From CAVUFH01 sp963740835 (GTDB lineage: Bacteria; Actinomycetota; Acidimicrobiia; IMCC26256; PALSA-610), in assembly GCA_963740835.1 (NCBI GenBank), contig CAVUFH010000003.1, positions 372,001-436,000 of the forward strand: DNA of 64,000 nucleotides, given 5' to 3'. A model generated the notes under the pieces. The model made no database searches. It saw nothing but the letters and a program-made list of their open reading frames with translations, and was not told the DNA's origin. Below are positions 35,597 through 44,089 of this stretch, in pieces. How positions within the stretch are numbered: position 1 is the stretch's first letter; the number at the start of each line of letters is the position of its first letter. A program made the position numbers and the translations under genes.

Positions 35597-36321
35597 CGTA
35601 CCCCTACGACGACGAAACCGAGGACCGGGTGATCGCCCGGGCGCTCGACGCCGATAACGGTGACCCCGACAACAGTGACGAGGCCGCGATGGATCGCGCC
35701 ACGCTCGACGAGTACCGCAAGGTGCTCGCGTACCTTCCGCTGGAAGAGATCGAACCCCCGGCCGCGCTCGAGGACCGGACGATCGAGGCTGCGCTCACGC
35801 GCCGCCCGGCCCAGATCCCGAGCATCAACCGCCGGGCCAAGCGCCGGGCGACGGCCCGCTGGATCACGCTCGGTGCCGCCGTCACCGCCGCCGCGGCCGT
35901 GATCGGATTCATGTTCGTGACCGGCGACGACGCCAAGAACACCCCCGGTGGTCGCGTGGATCTCGCAGGCGCCGCCAACGAAGACGTCCTCACACCGATC
36001 TTGGCGACGCCCGGTGTCCGCAAGGCGACGCTCATCGGCGACGGCGACGCGGTCGGCAAGGCCGCGCTCACCCCGGCCGGTGATGGCGTCCTCTACGACC
36101 TGATGCTCGCCGAGCAGCTGCCGAACGGACAGCACCTCTGGATGTGGCTCGTCACCGACGGCAAAGTGGTGCCGATCGGGCAACTCGCCGATCCTTCGGC
36201 GACGGTGCACTTCATCGTGAGCGGCGACGTCAGTGCGGTCACCGGTGTGTCGATCTCGCTCGAGGACGGCGGCGCAAAGCCGACGACGCCGGGCCCGATC
36301 GTCGCCAGCGCCAAGTTCTGA
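35593..36321 (+). CDS. Membrane anti-sigma factor (RskA-like)
   Basis: The 242-residue protein has a cytoplasmic N-terminal domain (about 1-90) ending in basic INRRAKRRATAR, one membrane helix (WITLGAAVTAAAAVIGFMFV) and an external RskA-like domain (VRKATLIGDGDAVGKAALTP; LPNGQHLWMWLVTDGKVVPI; LEDGGAKPTTPGPIVASAKF). It should hold the ECF sigma factor until a surface signal triggers release. The HxxxCxxC motif of zinc anti-sigma factors is absent. ATG 35593. Confidence 0.87.
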   Translation: MTYPYDDETEDRVIARALDADNGDPDNSDEAAMDRATLDEYRKVLAYLPLEEIEPPAALEDRTIEAALTRRPAQIPSINRRAKRRATARWITLGAAVTAAAAVIGFMFVTGDDAKNTPGGRVDLAGAANEDVLTPILATPGVRKATLIGDGDAVGKAALTPAGDGVLYDLMLAEQLPNGQHLWMWLVTDGKVVPIGQLADPSATVHFIVSGDVSAVTGVSISLEDGGAKPTTPGPIVASAKF

Positions 36322-36494
36322 GCTGACACCGCATCACCTTCGGACACCGCGTCCCCTTCGGACGACGCGACCGAGCTTCAGACTTGACTGTCACGGAACC
36401 GCCACCCGGTCCGCGCATGGCGCGATGCCAGGCGTACTACGAAGTGACGGTGGAGCGCGCGCCACGGCCCGGGAGCCGACAATGGCGCTCGCGC
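36322..36494. other. Short convergent intergenic region
   Basis: This 173-bp gap separates the anti-sigma gene from the convergent repeat protein. It holds a near-duplicate CCTTCGGACACCGCG / CCTTCGGACGACGCG tandem just after the anti-sigma stop, but no clear hairpin plus T-run. Confidence 0.35.
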
Positions 36495-37787
36495 TCAGGA
36501 GGCCCTGACGCGCTTGGCTCGGACCTTGTCCCGGAGCGCCGAACGGGCCACCGCCTCCATCACGAAGGCGAGGCCGAGGAGCGCGACCCACGGACCGAAC
36601 CGGCCTGCAGCCGACCCAAAGGTGGACCAGGCGCCGTCGGAGCTCAACGGGTCGAGGCTGCCGGCGACGGCCTTGGCGTAGAGCTGGTTGTTCTTGGCCG
36701 CGACGTCAGTGGCGGTCTTGCCGGTCACGGACGACGCAGAGGCGTAGACCGTGCGCTCGGCGCCGGCCGCGTCGGGGTTGGTGATACCGAGCACCCCGGC
36801 GCTGTCCTTGTCGCTAAAGGAAACGTCCAGAGCGACGATCGGCGCCGTGCCAGGGGCGATGCTCGCGGCAGCGTCCTTGGCCGATGACTTCGACGAGCTC
36901 GGCGACTCGTCGGCGGGCGGGGTCTCGTCCACCGCCCCCGGCGTCTCATCGACCGGCAGCGTCTCGTCCGCGACGGGCGGCGCCTCGTCGACGACGGGCG
37001 GCGCCTCGTCGACGACGACCGGCGTCTCGCCCACCGGCGCCGGTGTCTCGTCGACCGGCGTCGTGTCGACCGGAGTCGTGTCGGCGGGCGGCGTCGTCGT
37101 GTCGGCCGGCGGCGTCGTCGTGTCGGCCGGCGGCGACGAAGTGTCATCAGCCGGCGGCGGGCTCGACGTGTCGGCCGGCGGCGGCGTCGTGTCGGCGACC
37201 GGCGTCGCGGCGTCCACGGGCGGCGTCGCAGGGTCAGCGACCGGCGTCGACGTGTCGGCCGGCGGCGTGGACGAGTCGGCCGGCGGCGTGCTCGTATCGG
37301 CCGGCGCAGTGTCCGCAGGCGCAGTGTCCGCAGGCGCGTCGAGCGTGGTGGCCGTGTCGATCTGGGTTGCCGGCTCGGTCGTAGCGGCCGGATCGGTCGT
37401 CGGGACCGCGGATTCGTCGACCGTCGGGGTGGCCGGGTCGTCGACCGTTGGAGCGGGCTCGGTCGCGGGTGGATCGGCCGCAGGTGGCGGCGACTCGTCC
37501 GTTGCCGGGGTCGTTTCGGGCGGCGTCGCGGTCGGGGTTGTGTCGTCGACGGCCTGGGGAACCACCGGCGTCTCGATGAGGACCGCGGGCTCGGTCGTGA
37601 TCTCGGTGGGAACGGGGACATCGACCGCCGCGGCGGCGGGTGCCATGGGCATCCCGGCGAAGGCGAGGGCCGCGGCGCCGCCGAGGAGGCAGCGCAGGCA
37701 TCGGGCCCGGGGACCGGGGACGGCTCCGGCTCGCGGCGCGTCGAACGGGACTGACCTGCCCGCCGTCCGCCGCAACCGTGTGCTCAT
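36495..37787 (-). CDS. Secreted, membrane-anchored Pro/Thr/Asp repeat protein
   Basis: The 430-residue protein has an Arg-rich signal region and hydrophobic stretch (LRCLLGGAAALAFAGMPMAP, then AAAA), a 260-residue low-complexity part built from (S/T)-(T/S)-P-P-A-D units such as DTSTPPADSSTPPADTSTP, a globular segment (ALDVSFSDKDSAGVLGITNP through LYAKAVAGSLDPLSS), and a C-terminal membrane helix (FGPWVALLGLAFVMEAVA) with a basic tail. It looks like an extended cell-wall-spanning stalk fixed by its C-terminus. The antisense frame (36751-37971) is rejected for lack of start signals. Function unknown. Confidence 0.8.
   Translation of the reverse strand: MSTRLRRTAGRSVPFDAPRAGAVPGPRARCLRCLLGGAAALAFAGMPMAPAAAAVDVPVPTEITTEPAVLIETPVVPQAVDDTTPTATPPETTPATDESPPPAADPPATEPAPTVDDPATPTVDESAVPTTDPAATTEPATQIDTATTLDAPADTAPADTAPADTSTPPADSSTPPADTSTPVADPATPPVDAATPVADTTPPPADTSSPPPADDTSSPPADTTTPPADTTTPPADTTPVDTTPVDETPAPVGETPVVVDEAPPVVDEAPPVADETLPVDETPGAVDETPPADESPSSSKSSAKDAAASIAPGTAPIVALDVSFSDKDSAGVLGITNPDAAGAERTVYASASSVTGKTATDVAAKNNQLYAKAVAGSLDPLSSDGAWSTFGSAAGRFGPWVALLGLAFVMEAVARSALRDKVRAKRVRAS
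36950..37330. repeat. Degenerate short tandem repeats inside surface protein gene
   Basis: Units related to GTGTCGGCCGGCGGC recur many times, encoding TPPAD-type hexapeptides. The array is imperfect and in frame, as expected from coding-repeat expansion; the spacing is too short and irregular for CRISPR. Alignment errors and copy-number differences are likely here. Confidence 0.75.
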
Positions 37788-38294
37788 CCGGAGATCCTCT
37801 TCCCGACCCTCTTCCCGCCCCGCTCAGGTACGCGCTGTCGACTTCCTGATGTCTGCGTTCCGGAAGAGCCGTCTTGCGACCGGTGCTCCCCGCGTTGTTG
37901 CAAGTCTTTCCGCAGAGATCCCCGTCGATGCCTCGTCAGTGTTGAGACATCACCGGCACTCGACCCGGTGAAGATACTCGCTGGACGCTGCAATCTTCCA
38001 GAGCCCTTCGTGCTATTTGGTGAACGAGATGTAACAAGTTTTCCGCTCGAGCGTCCTGCTCCCACTTGCCCTCCCTCGGGAACTATCGGCGGGAACGGCC
38101 CGCAGCCGAAGCGATTGGCGTCACGGCTGTGTAACCGGCCCCAGCGGGAAATCGACCCATCGGGGCTTCACCGTACGATTGCGCGCGCGGCCACCGCCCC
38201 TGACCAGGGAAATTCCTGACGACGAATGAAGGCGCGACCGCGGCAGCCCGGTGGGCTGCCGCAGCAAGAATTTCGGGACCGCCGGTTGGAGTGA
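37788..38294. promoter_or_regulatory. 500-bp AT-richer intergenic region upstream of surface protein gene
   Basis: This gap is less GC-rich than its surroundings, notably around 38000-38045 (GTAACAAGTTTT, read TTGTTAC on the minus strand), and could hold the promoter of the repeat protein with a long 5' leader. Inside the leader CACCGG-N8-CCGGTG (37951-37970) forms a hairpin. I could not match a known riboswitch. The ALDH terminator is at 38240-38262. Confidence 0.5.
38240..38262 (-). terminator. Terminator hairpin downstream of aldehyde dehydrogenase
   Basis: GCGGCAGCCC (38240-38249), three-base loop, GGGCTGCCGC (38253-38262): a perfect 10-bp stem lying 33 bp beyond the ALDH stop on the minus strand. 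A T-run is weak, so it may need Rho or act in either direction. Confidence 0.65.
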
Positions 38295-39727
38295 CTACAG
38301 CTGCATGGACTTGATCTCGAGGAACTCCTCGAACCCGTGCTGGCCGTACTCCCGGCCGTAACCGGACTGCTTGTAGCCCCCGAACGGAGCGTTGGGGTTG
38401 AACGCGCCGCCGTTGACCTCGATCTGGCCGGTGCGGATGCGCCGGGCGACCTTCTTGGCCCGCTCCGGGTCGGCCGACCACACGCCTCCCGACAGCCCGT
38501 AGTTGGTGTCGTTGGCGATGCGGACCGCGTCTTCCTCGTCGGTGTACGGGAGGATCGACAGCACCGGCCCGAAAATCTCTTCGCGGGCGATCGTCATGTC
38601 GTTCGACACGTTCGAGAACACCGTCGGCTGCACGTAGTAGCCCTGGTCGAGGCCCTCGGGCTGGCCCGGGCCGCCGGTCACGAGCTTCGCGCCTTCGTCG
38701 ATGCCCTTCTGGATGTAGCCGTTCACGCGCTCGACCTGGACCTGCGACGACAGCGGCCCGAGGCTCGCACCATCGGCGAACGGGTCACCACGGCCGGTAC
38801 TTCGACTCGACCTCGTCGGCCGCGATGCGCTCGGCATCAGCCATACGGTCCTGCGGTACGAGCATGCGGGTGAGCGCGGAGCAGGTCTGGCCCGAGTTCA
38901 GGTAGGCCTTCTGGATGCCGTCGCGGACGGCCCGGTCGAACTGGTCCGCATCGAGGTCGTCGAGCAGGATGTTCGCCGACTTCCCCCCGAGCTCGAGCGC
39001 CACCCGCTTGAGCGACTGCGACGCCAGCTCGGCGACCCGCTTGCCGGCACGCGTCGAGCCCGTGAACGAGACCATGTCGATGTCCGGGCTGGACGCAATG
39101 GCCTCACCGACGACCGGTCCGGTGCCGGTGACCAGGTTGAAGACGCCGGCGGGGAGCCCGGCGTCGTTGATGACCTCGGCGAGCACGAACGCGTCGAGCG
39201 GGGCGACCTCGCTCGGCTTCAGCACGACCGTGCACCCGGCCGCCATCGCGTACGCGACCTTGGCCGCGACCTGGTGCAGCGGGTAGTTCCACGGGCGTGA
39301 TGCAGCCGACGACCCCGACCGGCTCGCGGACGATGAGGCTGTTGCCGTTCTCCTCTTCGTACTGATAGCTGCCGGCGAGTGCACCAGCCTGCGCGAACGA
39401 GTTGATCGGGAGGCCGGCCTGGACGATCAGGCTGAGCCACTTGGGCATGCCCGCCTCGCGGGTGACGATCGTGGCGATCTCGTCCATGCGCCCGCCGAGC
39501 CCTTCGGCGATGCGGGACATGAACTTGCCGCGCTCCTCGGCGCTGCGCGCGGCCCAGTCGGGGAAGGCGGCGCGGGCGGCCTGCGCGGCGCGGGCGACGT
39601 CCTCGGCCGTGCCGTCGGGGATCGATCCGATGACGGAGCCGTCGGTCGAGTCGTAGACGTCGATCGAGCCCTTGCCGGATGACGCCACCCAGGCCCCGTC
39701 GATGTAGATCTTGTCGTGCGTGGTCAC
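38295..39727 (-). CDS. NAD(P)-dependent aldehyde dehydrogenase, two apparent frameshifts
   Basis: Repaired length is 476 residues. The first part ([13 protein letters not shown] to VVGCITP) ends at about 39293, where one extra G/C changes the frame; removing it gives [20 protein letters not shown]. The second break is at about 38790, where one extra base separates ESKYRP from [15 protein letters not shown]. The middle part has [10 protein letters not shown], the Glu loop [10 protein letters not shown] and the catalytic Cys in [11 protein letters not shown]. The last part holds [13 protein letters not shown] and [13 protein letters not shown]. It should oxidise an aldehyde to an acid. GTG 39727. 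Confidence 0.87.
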
Positions 39728-39772
39728 GGCGTTCCCCCTCGGGTTTGTGATGCGCCGGTCAGTGACCCGACG

Positions 39773-42013
39773 CTACCCCTCGGCGCCCGGCACCACCACG
39801 CCGTCCAGGACGAGGTCGACCAGCCCATCGACCGTCGCGCGTTCGAGCGCCGCGCCGGTGACGAGCGTGCGGAGATAGAGCGGCCCGAGGAGCGCGTCGA
39901 TCACGAGCTCCGCGTCGACATCCGCGCGCACCTCTCCGCGCGCACGCGCCCGCTCCACCATCTCGACCAACTCGCGGCGCCGCGGTTCGACGAGCACCGC
40001 GCGCAGGCTCGGGGTGAGTTCCGGCGCTTCGACGGTCGCCTGCAGCAACGCCACGATCACCGGGCGGATCGCCGGCTCGCGCAGCGCGCCGGTCGCCTGA
40101 CTCAGGTAGTCGCACACATCGGTGCGGAGCGCGCCCGTATCGGGGACGTGTTGCGCGGCCATCGTCGCGAACGCGACGGCGACGACCCGGTCGAAGTTCG
40201 TCCCCCACGTCCTTCCGCCCGCGGTGCTGATCCCGGCGCGCGCGGCGACGCCGCTGAACGGCAGGCTCGACATCCCGGCTTGGCTGAGCAGTCCGACACC
40301 CGTGCTGTCGAGCGGGGTGCGGGGCTCGGAACGGGACAAGCCCATGCCCGCGCGCCACGCGAGGTCGTCGGCGTCCTTGGTGAGCACCTCCGAGCGGGCG
40401 GGCCGGGAGGGCAGGAAGAAGAGGGCCACAAGCGCGCCGATCACCGCGATGACCGCGCCGATGATCACCGTGCGGTCCATCGCATGCACGAACGCCGCGT
40501 TCGACACCTCGGTGAGCGCGCGGCTGATGCCGGCCGGGACCTGGCCTGCCTGCTCGAGTCCTGCCAGCTCTCGCGTCACCTGCGCGGCACCGCCGATCGA
40601 GTCGCGCACCGCGTGCACCGCAGTCTGGCCCTGGTCCCCGCCGACCTGACCGATCTGCTTCACCAGCGCGGACTGGTCGATCCGAGCCTTGTACGCGCTC
40701 GCGGTGATGCTGCCGAGCACCGCGATTCCGAGCGCGCCACCGATCTCGCGCGTCGTGTCGTTCACCGCGGAGCCGACCCCGGCTTTGTCGACCGGGAGCG
40801 AACCCATGATCGAGTCGGTGGCTGGCGCCATCGCGGTGCCCATGCCGATACCGATGATCGTCAGGACCAGCGCGATCAGCCCGTAGCCGGAGTCCGTCGT
40901 CGCGCGAGAGAGCACGATGAAGCCACTCGCGACGATCAGCAACCCGCCCGTCACGACGAACTTGGTGCCGAGGTGCTGCACGAGGTTCGCGCTCAACGGC
41001 GCCGCGACCATGAGCGAGAGCGCAACCGGTATCAGCGCCGCACCCGCTTTCAACGCGCTGTATCCGAGCACGAACTGCAGGTACTGCGTGAGGAAGAACA
41101 GCGACCCGAACATCGCGAAGAACACCAACGTGATCGCGATCGACGCGGCCGAGAAGCGCGGGTTCTTGAAGAAGCGGACGTCGAGCATCGGGTGGTCCGT
41201 GTGCCGCTCCCACAGGATGAACACGAGGATCAGCACCGCCGCGATCGCGAAGGAAACCATGGTGACGGTGTCGGTCCAGCCGTTGTTCGGCGCTTCGATC
41301 ACGCCGTAGAGGAGCGCGGTCAGACCGGTGATCGACAGCACGGTTGCCGGGAAGTCGATGCGCGGTGCGCTCGCCGCCTTCGAGGTCGGTACGAGCGTCA
41401 ACACCAGCGTCACCGCCACCGCGATCACCGGCAGGTTGACGAGGAAGATCGATCCCCACCAGTAGTGCTCGAGCAGCCAGCCGCCCGCGAGCGGTCCGAT
41501 CGCGACCCCGAGGCCGGACACGCCGGCCCAAATACCGATCGCGCGCCCGCGCTCCGCGTCGGGGAAGACGTTCGTCAGGATCGACAGTGTCGACGGCATG
41601 ATGAACGCGGCGCCCAAGCCTTGCAGGCCGCGCGTGAAGATCAGTGCGTGGGGTGAGTCGACGAGTCCGGACGCGAGCGAGCCGAGTCCGAAGATCAAGA
41701 GGCCGACGACGAGCGCGCCCTTGCGGCCGAACTTGTCGCCGAGGCTGCCGGCGGTGAGCAGCAGGCTCGCGAAGACGATCGTGTACGCGTCGGTGATCCA
41801 CTGCAGCTCGCTCTGCGATGCGCCGAGCTCGCGCACGAAGCTCGGGAGCGCGACCACCACGATCGTGCCGTCGATGCCGACGACGAGCAATGACAAGCAC
41901 AACACCGCGAGCACGATCCAGCGGCGGCGGTACACGTCCGGGTCGATCGGAGGTCCGGGCGCCGCGCCCTCGGGCGGTTCGGGTGGAGCCGGCTCGACCG
42001 CAACCGCTGTCAT
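39773..42013 (-). CDS. DHA2-type MFS drug transporter fused to a TetR-like C-terminal domain
   Basis: One uninterrupted frame encodes 746 residues. Residues about 30-535 are a 14-helix EmrB/QacA-like exporter: motif A GSLGDKFGRKGALVVG, motif C-type GPLAGGWLLEHYWWGSIFLV, and the last helix before FFLPSRP. Residues about 539-746 are TetR-like: a degenerate HTH (LLSQAGMSSLPFSGVAARAG, then ISTAGGRTWGTNFDRVVAVA instead of the usual ...T.Y..W) and a typical ligand-binding tail (LREPAIRPVIVALLQATVEA; LFGPLYLRTL-like LLGPLYLRTL). ATG 42013 follows an AGGGA. The fusion may let the exporter sense its own substrate. Confidence 0.85.
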   Translation of the reverse strand: MTAVAVEPAPPEPPEGAAPGPPIDPDVYRRRWIVLAVLCLSLLVVGIDGTIVVVALPSFVRELGASQSELQWITDAYTIVFASLLLTAGSLGDKFGRKGALVVGLLIFGLGSLASGLVDSPHALIFTRGLQGLGAAFIMPSTLSILTNVFPDAERGRAIGIWAGVSGLGVAIGPLAGGWLLEHYWWGSIFLVNLPVIAVAVTLVLTLVPTSKAASAPRIDFPATVLSITGLTALLYGVIEAPNNGWTDTVTMVSFAIAAVLILVFILWERHTDHPMLDVRFFKNPRFSAASIAITLVFFAMFGSLFFLTQYLQFVLGYSALKAGAALIPVALSLMVAAPLSANLVQHLGTKFVVTGGLLIVASGFIVLSRATTDSGYGLIALVLTIIGIGMGTAMAPATDSIMGSLPVDKAGVGSAVNDTTREIGGALGIAVLGSITASAYKARIDQSALVKQIGQVGGDQGQTAVHAVRDSIGGAAQVTRELAGLEQAGQVPAGISRALTEVSNAAFVHAMDRTVIIGAVIAVIGALVALFFLPSRPARSEVLTKDADDLAWRAGMGLSRSEPRTPLDSTGVGLLSQAGMSSLPFSGVAARAGISTAGGRTWGTNFDRVVAVAFATMAAQHVPDTGALRTDVCDYLSQATGALREPAIRPVIVALLQATVEAPELTPSLRAVLVEPRRRELVEMVERARARGEVRADVDAELVIDALLGPLYLRTLVTGAALERATVDGLVDLVLDGVVVPGAEG

Positions 42014-42063
42014 GCACGTTTCCCTTCTCGCGCCGCCGCTTTCGCCCGGCGTACGGTGGGCGT

Positions 42064-42408
42064 GTGCCGCACGATCGCGCAACCATGGTCGAGCTCGCGA
42101 CGCGATACCTGGACGCGCTGGTGAGTCACGACCCGAGCGCGGTTCCGCTCGCGCCCGGCTGTACCCGGACGGAGCAGGGACGGAACACCGGCCGTAACGC
42201 GTCGGAGATTCGCGAACAGCTCGGGTCCGAGATCATGACGGGCATCACGGCCCTCCGTGATGCGCGTTGGTTCGTCGACGGCGACGAGGCAGTCGCGTTC
42301 TACGTGCTGGAGGCGTACGGCCGAACCGTCGACATCGCGGAACGGTTCACGATCCGCGACGGCTCGATCCACGAGATCGAGGCGATCTTCGATCTGTCCG
42401 GCCGCTGA
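42064..42408 (+). CDS. SnoaL/NTF2-like small protein
   Basis: This 114-residue protein reads MVELATRYLDALVSHDPSAV, then LAPGCTRTEQGRN, LRDARWFVDGDEAVAFYVLE and IRDGSIHEIEAIFDLSGR, the usual NTF2-like helix-strand layout with a dimer-forming sheet. No catalytic residues can be assigned. GTG 42064. It diverges from the MFS-TetR gene across 50 bp, so the two may share control. Confidence 0.72.
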   Translation: MPHDRATMVELATRYLDALVSHDPSAVPLAPGCTRTEQGRNTGRNASEIREQLGSEIMTGITALRDARWFVDGDEAVAFYVLEAYGRTVDIAERFTIRDGSIHEIEAIFDLSGR

Positions 42409-42412
42409 CCGT

Positions 42413-42829
42413 TCAGGACACGAGCTCGGAAGACCCCACGACGTGGGTGACGGGCAACTGGTACTGGCGCGCCAGCTTGTGCGGGAGGTCCCGCTTCAAC
42501 CACTTCGACGCGCCCGGCGGCAACGTCGACAGGATGATCTCGTCGAACTCCTCGCGGCGGAGCGCGTCACCGACCGCGAGCATCGGCTTCTCGTCGCCGA
42601 CCTCACCCGTCACCTCGATCCCCGACTCTCGGAAGCGCTCGAGCGCGTCGTCGAGTCGCCGTTGCGCGAGGGCGTGGGCTTCGCCTTCCGTCATGGACGC
42701 GTGCCCGCCCACGGTCGCGGGGACGACGAGGTGGAAGCGGGCCGGCCCGGCCTGAGATCGACCGACGACCTCAGCCACGAGTGGCGGGCCCGTGAGCGTG
42801 CGGTTGGCGACGACGAGATAGGAACGCAT
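42413..42829 (-). CDS. Universal-stress-like small protein
   Basis: The 138-residue protein has the alternating beta/alpha of a USP-type fold: MRSYLVVANRTLTGPPLVAE, FHLVVPATVG, IEVTGEVGDEKPMLAVGDAL and FDEIILSTLPPGASKWLKRD, ending in PVTHVVGSS. The nucleotide motif G2xG9xG(S/T) of ATP-binding USPs is not clear, so ATP binding is uncertain. GGGAGG precedes ATG 42829. The gene converges with the small SnoaL-like gene. Confidence 0.72.
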   Translation of the reverse strand: MRSYLVVANRTLTGPPLVAEVVGRSQAGPARFHLVVPATVGGHASMTEGEAHALAQRRLDDALERFRESGIEVTGEVGDEKPMLAVGDALRREEFDEIILSTLPPGASKWLKRDLPHKLARQYQLPVTHVVGSSELVS

Positions 42830-42886
42830 GGCGACCTCCCTCTTCGTTGCAGGGTAGGCCCGGCGCACCAACGCGTCGAGGGCAGT

Positions 42887-43657
42887 TCAGCGGCCGCGCC
42901 ATACGGGTGGTCGCCCCTCGGCCGCCGCCCGACCGCCTTCGCTCGCGTCCTCCGTCGCGCCCGCGACCCGGCGCATGGTCTCACCGAACCGGATCGCCTC
43001 CACCGAGGACATCGCCTGCGTACGGACCGCGACTTCCTTCGTCGCGCGTGCCGCGAGTGGCGCGGCTCGTACCAACCGCGCGGCGAGCGCGCGCGCTTCG
43101 TCCATCAACGTGTCATGCGGCACCACCCAGCCCGCGAGTCCGATCTCCTTGGCGCGCTCGGCCGGGATGCGCTCACCGGTGAGCAACATCTCCATCGCGT
43201 ACTGCCAGTTGATGCGTTGGGGGAGCCGGATCGCACCGACGATCGTCGGGACGCCGATGGTGACCTCGGGGAAGCCGAACTCGGCGCGTTCGCTCGCGAT
43301 CACGAAGTCGCACCACGTCACGAGCGTCAACCCGTAGCCGATGCAGTAGCCGTTCACGGCCGCGATCACCGGCTTGAAGATCTCCCAGCCGCTCTCGAAA
43401 GAGTTGACCGTCGGCTTCTCCCAGAAGGTGCCCGCGAATTCGCCGGTCGAGCCCACGCCGTCGCGCAGGTCCGCGCCGGCGCAGAACGCGCGCCCGGCAC
43501 CGGTGACGATCGCGACCCAGGCGTCCTCGTCGTCACGGAACCGGGTGAAGGCCGCGTTGAGACCCTGCCGCATCTCGCCGTTGATCGCGTTCAGCGCTTC
43601 CGGCCGGTTGTACGTGATCGTCGCCACATGATCCGAGCACTCGTATCCAACGCTCAT
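42887..43657 (-). CDS. Enoyl-CoA hydratase/isomerase family protein
   Basis: The 256-residue crotonase-fold protein has VATITYNRPEALNAINGEMR, the oxyanion-hole GAGRAFCAGADLRD and KPVIAAVNGYCIGYGLTLVT, and the acidic residue in AEFGFPEVTIGVPTIVGA. It would act on an acyl-CoA in beta-oxidation or a side pathway. ATG 43657. It diverges from the VOC protein next door across 18 bp. Confidence 0.9.
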   Translation of the reverse strand: MSVGYECSDHVATITYNRPEALNAINGEMRQGLNAAFTRFRDDEDAWVAIVTGAGRAFCAGADLRDGVGSTGEFAGTFWEKPTVNSFESGWEIFKPVIAAVNGYCIGYGLTLVTWCDFVIASERAEFGFPEVTIGVPTIVGAIRLPQRINWQYAMEMLLTGERIPAERAKEIGLAGWVVPHDTLMDEARALAARLVRAAPLAARATKEVAVRTQAMSSVEAIRFGETMRRVAGATEDASEGGRAAAEGRPPVWRGR

Positions 43658-43675
43658 GACGGCAATGATGGCGGA

Positions 43676-44044
43676 ATGCTCGATCACCTTTCGATCCAAT
43701 GTGTCGATCCGGAGGCCAGCGGCCGGTTCTACGACGCGGTGCTGGCGACGATCGGTGGAAAACGCGTGATGGAGTTCGGGCCGGTCGTCGGCTACGGCGT
43801 CGACTCCCCGGACTTCTGGATCGGCCCCGTCACGACCGGCGTCGACTCCCGCGAGGTACACATCGCGTTCACCGCGCCCGATCGCGCCGCGGTGACGGCC
43901 TTTCGCGATGCGGCCGTCGCGCTGGACGCGGAGGTGCTGCACGAACCGCGCCTCTTCCCCGAGTACCACCCGACGTACTTCGGTGCGTTCGTCCGCGACC
44001 CCGACGGCAACAACGTCGAGGCCGTCTGCCACACGCCGGAGTAG
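43676..44044 (+). CDS. VOC superfamily protein
   Basis: The 122-residue protein reads LDHLSIQCVDPEASGRFYDA, IGGKRVMEFGPVVGYG, REVHIAFTAPDRAAVTAFRD and YFGAFVRDPDGNNVEAVCH, the canonical VOC order with His and Glu metal ligands (DHLSI; VEAVCH). Functions range from glyoxalases to dioxygenases. It is divergent from the crotonase-family gene. Confidence 0.85.
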   Translation: MLDHLSIQCVDPEASGRFYDAVLATIGGKRVMEFGPVVGYGVDSPDFWIGPVTTGVDSREVHIAFTAPDRAAVTAFRDAAVALDAEVLHEPRLFPEYHPTYFGAFVRDPDGNNVEAVCHTPE

Positions 44045-44089
44045 TCACCGGCCCACGCGCGAATCAGGCGGGCCGCGTACGGTTACGCC

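Noticed and set aside
35203..36321. 372-aa version of the anti-sigma gene starting inside the sigma gene
   Set aside because: The ATG at 35593, which overlaps the sigma stop, gives the expected domain start; the extra N-terminal part is the sigma gene in another frame.
36950..37330. Possible CRISPR array
   Set aside because: Repeats are short, irregular, in-frame, and without unique spacers or cas genes. They encode a Pro/Thr-rich stalk.
36751..37971. Plus-strand open frame (406 aa) antisense to the repeat protein gene
   Set aside because: It reads as Ser/Thr/Val/Gly repeats only because the opposite strand is repetitive; no start signal or domain.
39716..41656. Long plus-strand open frame (646 aa) opposite the MFS-TetR gene
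   Set aside because: It is rich in Arg/Glu/Asp/His with no recognisable domain, and it is antisense to a clear transporter. High-GC codon bias creates such frames.
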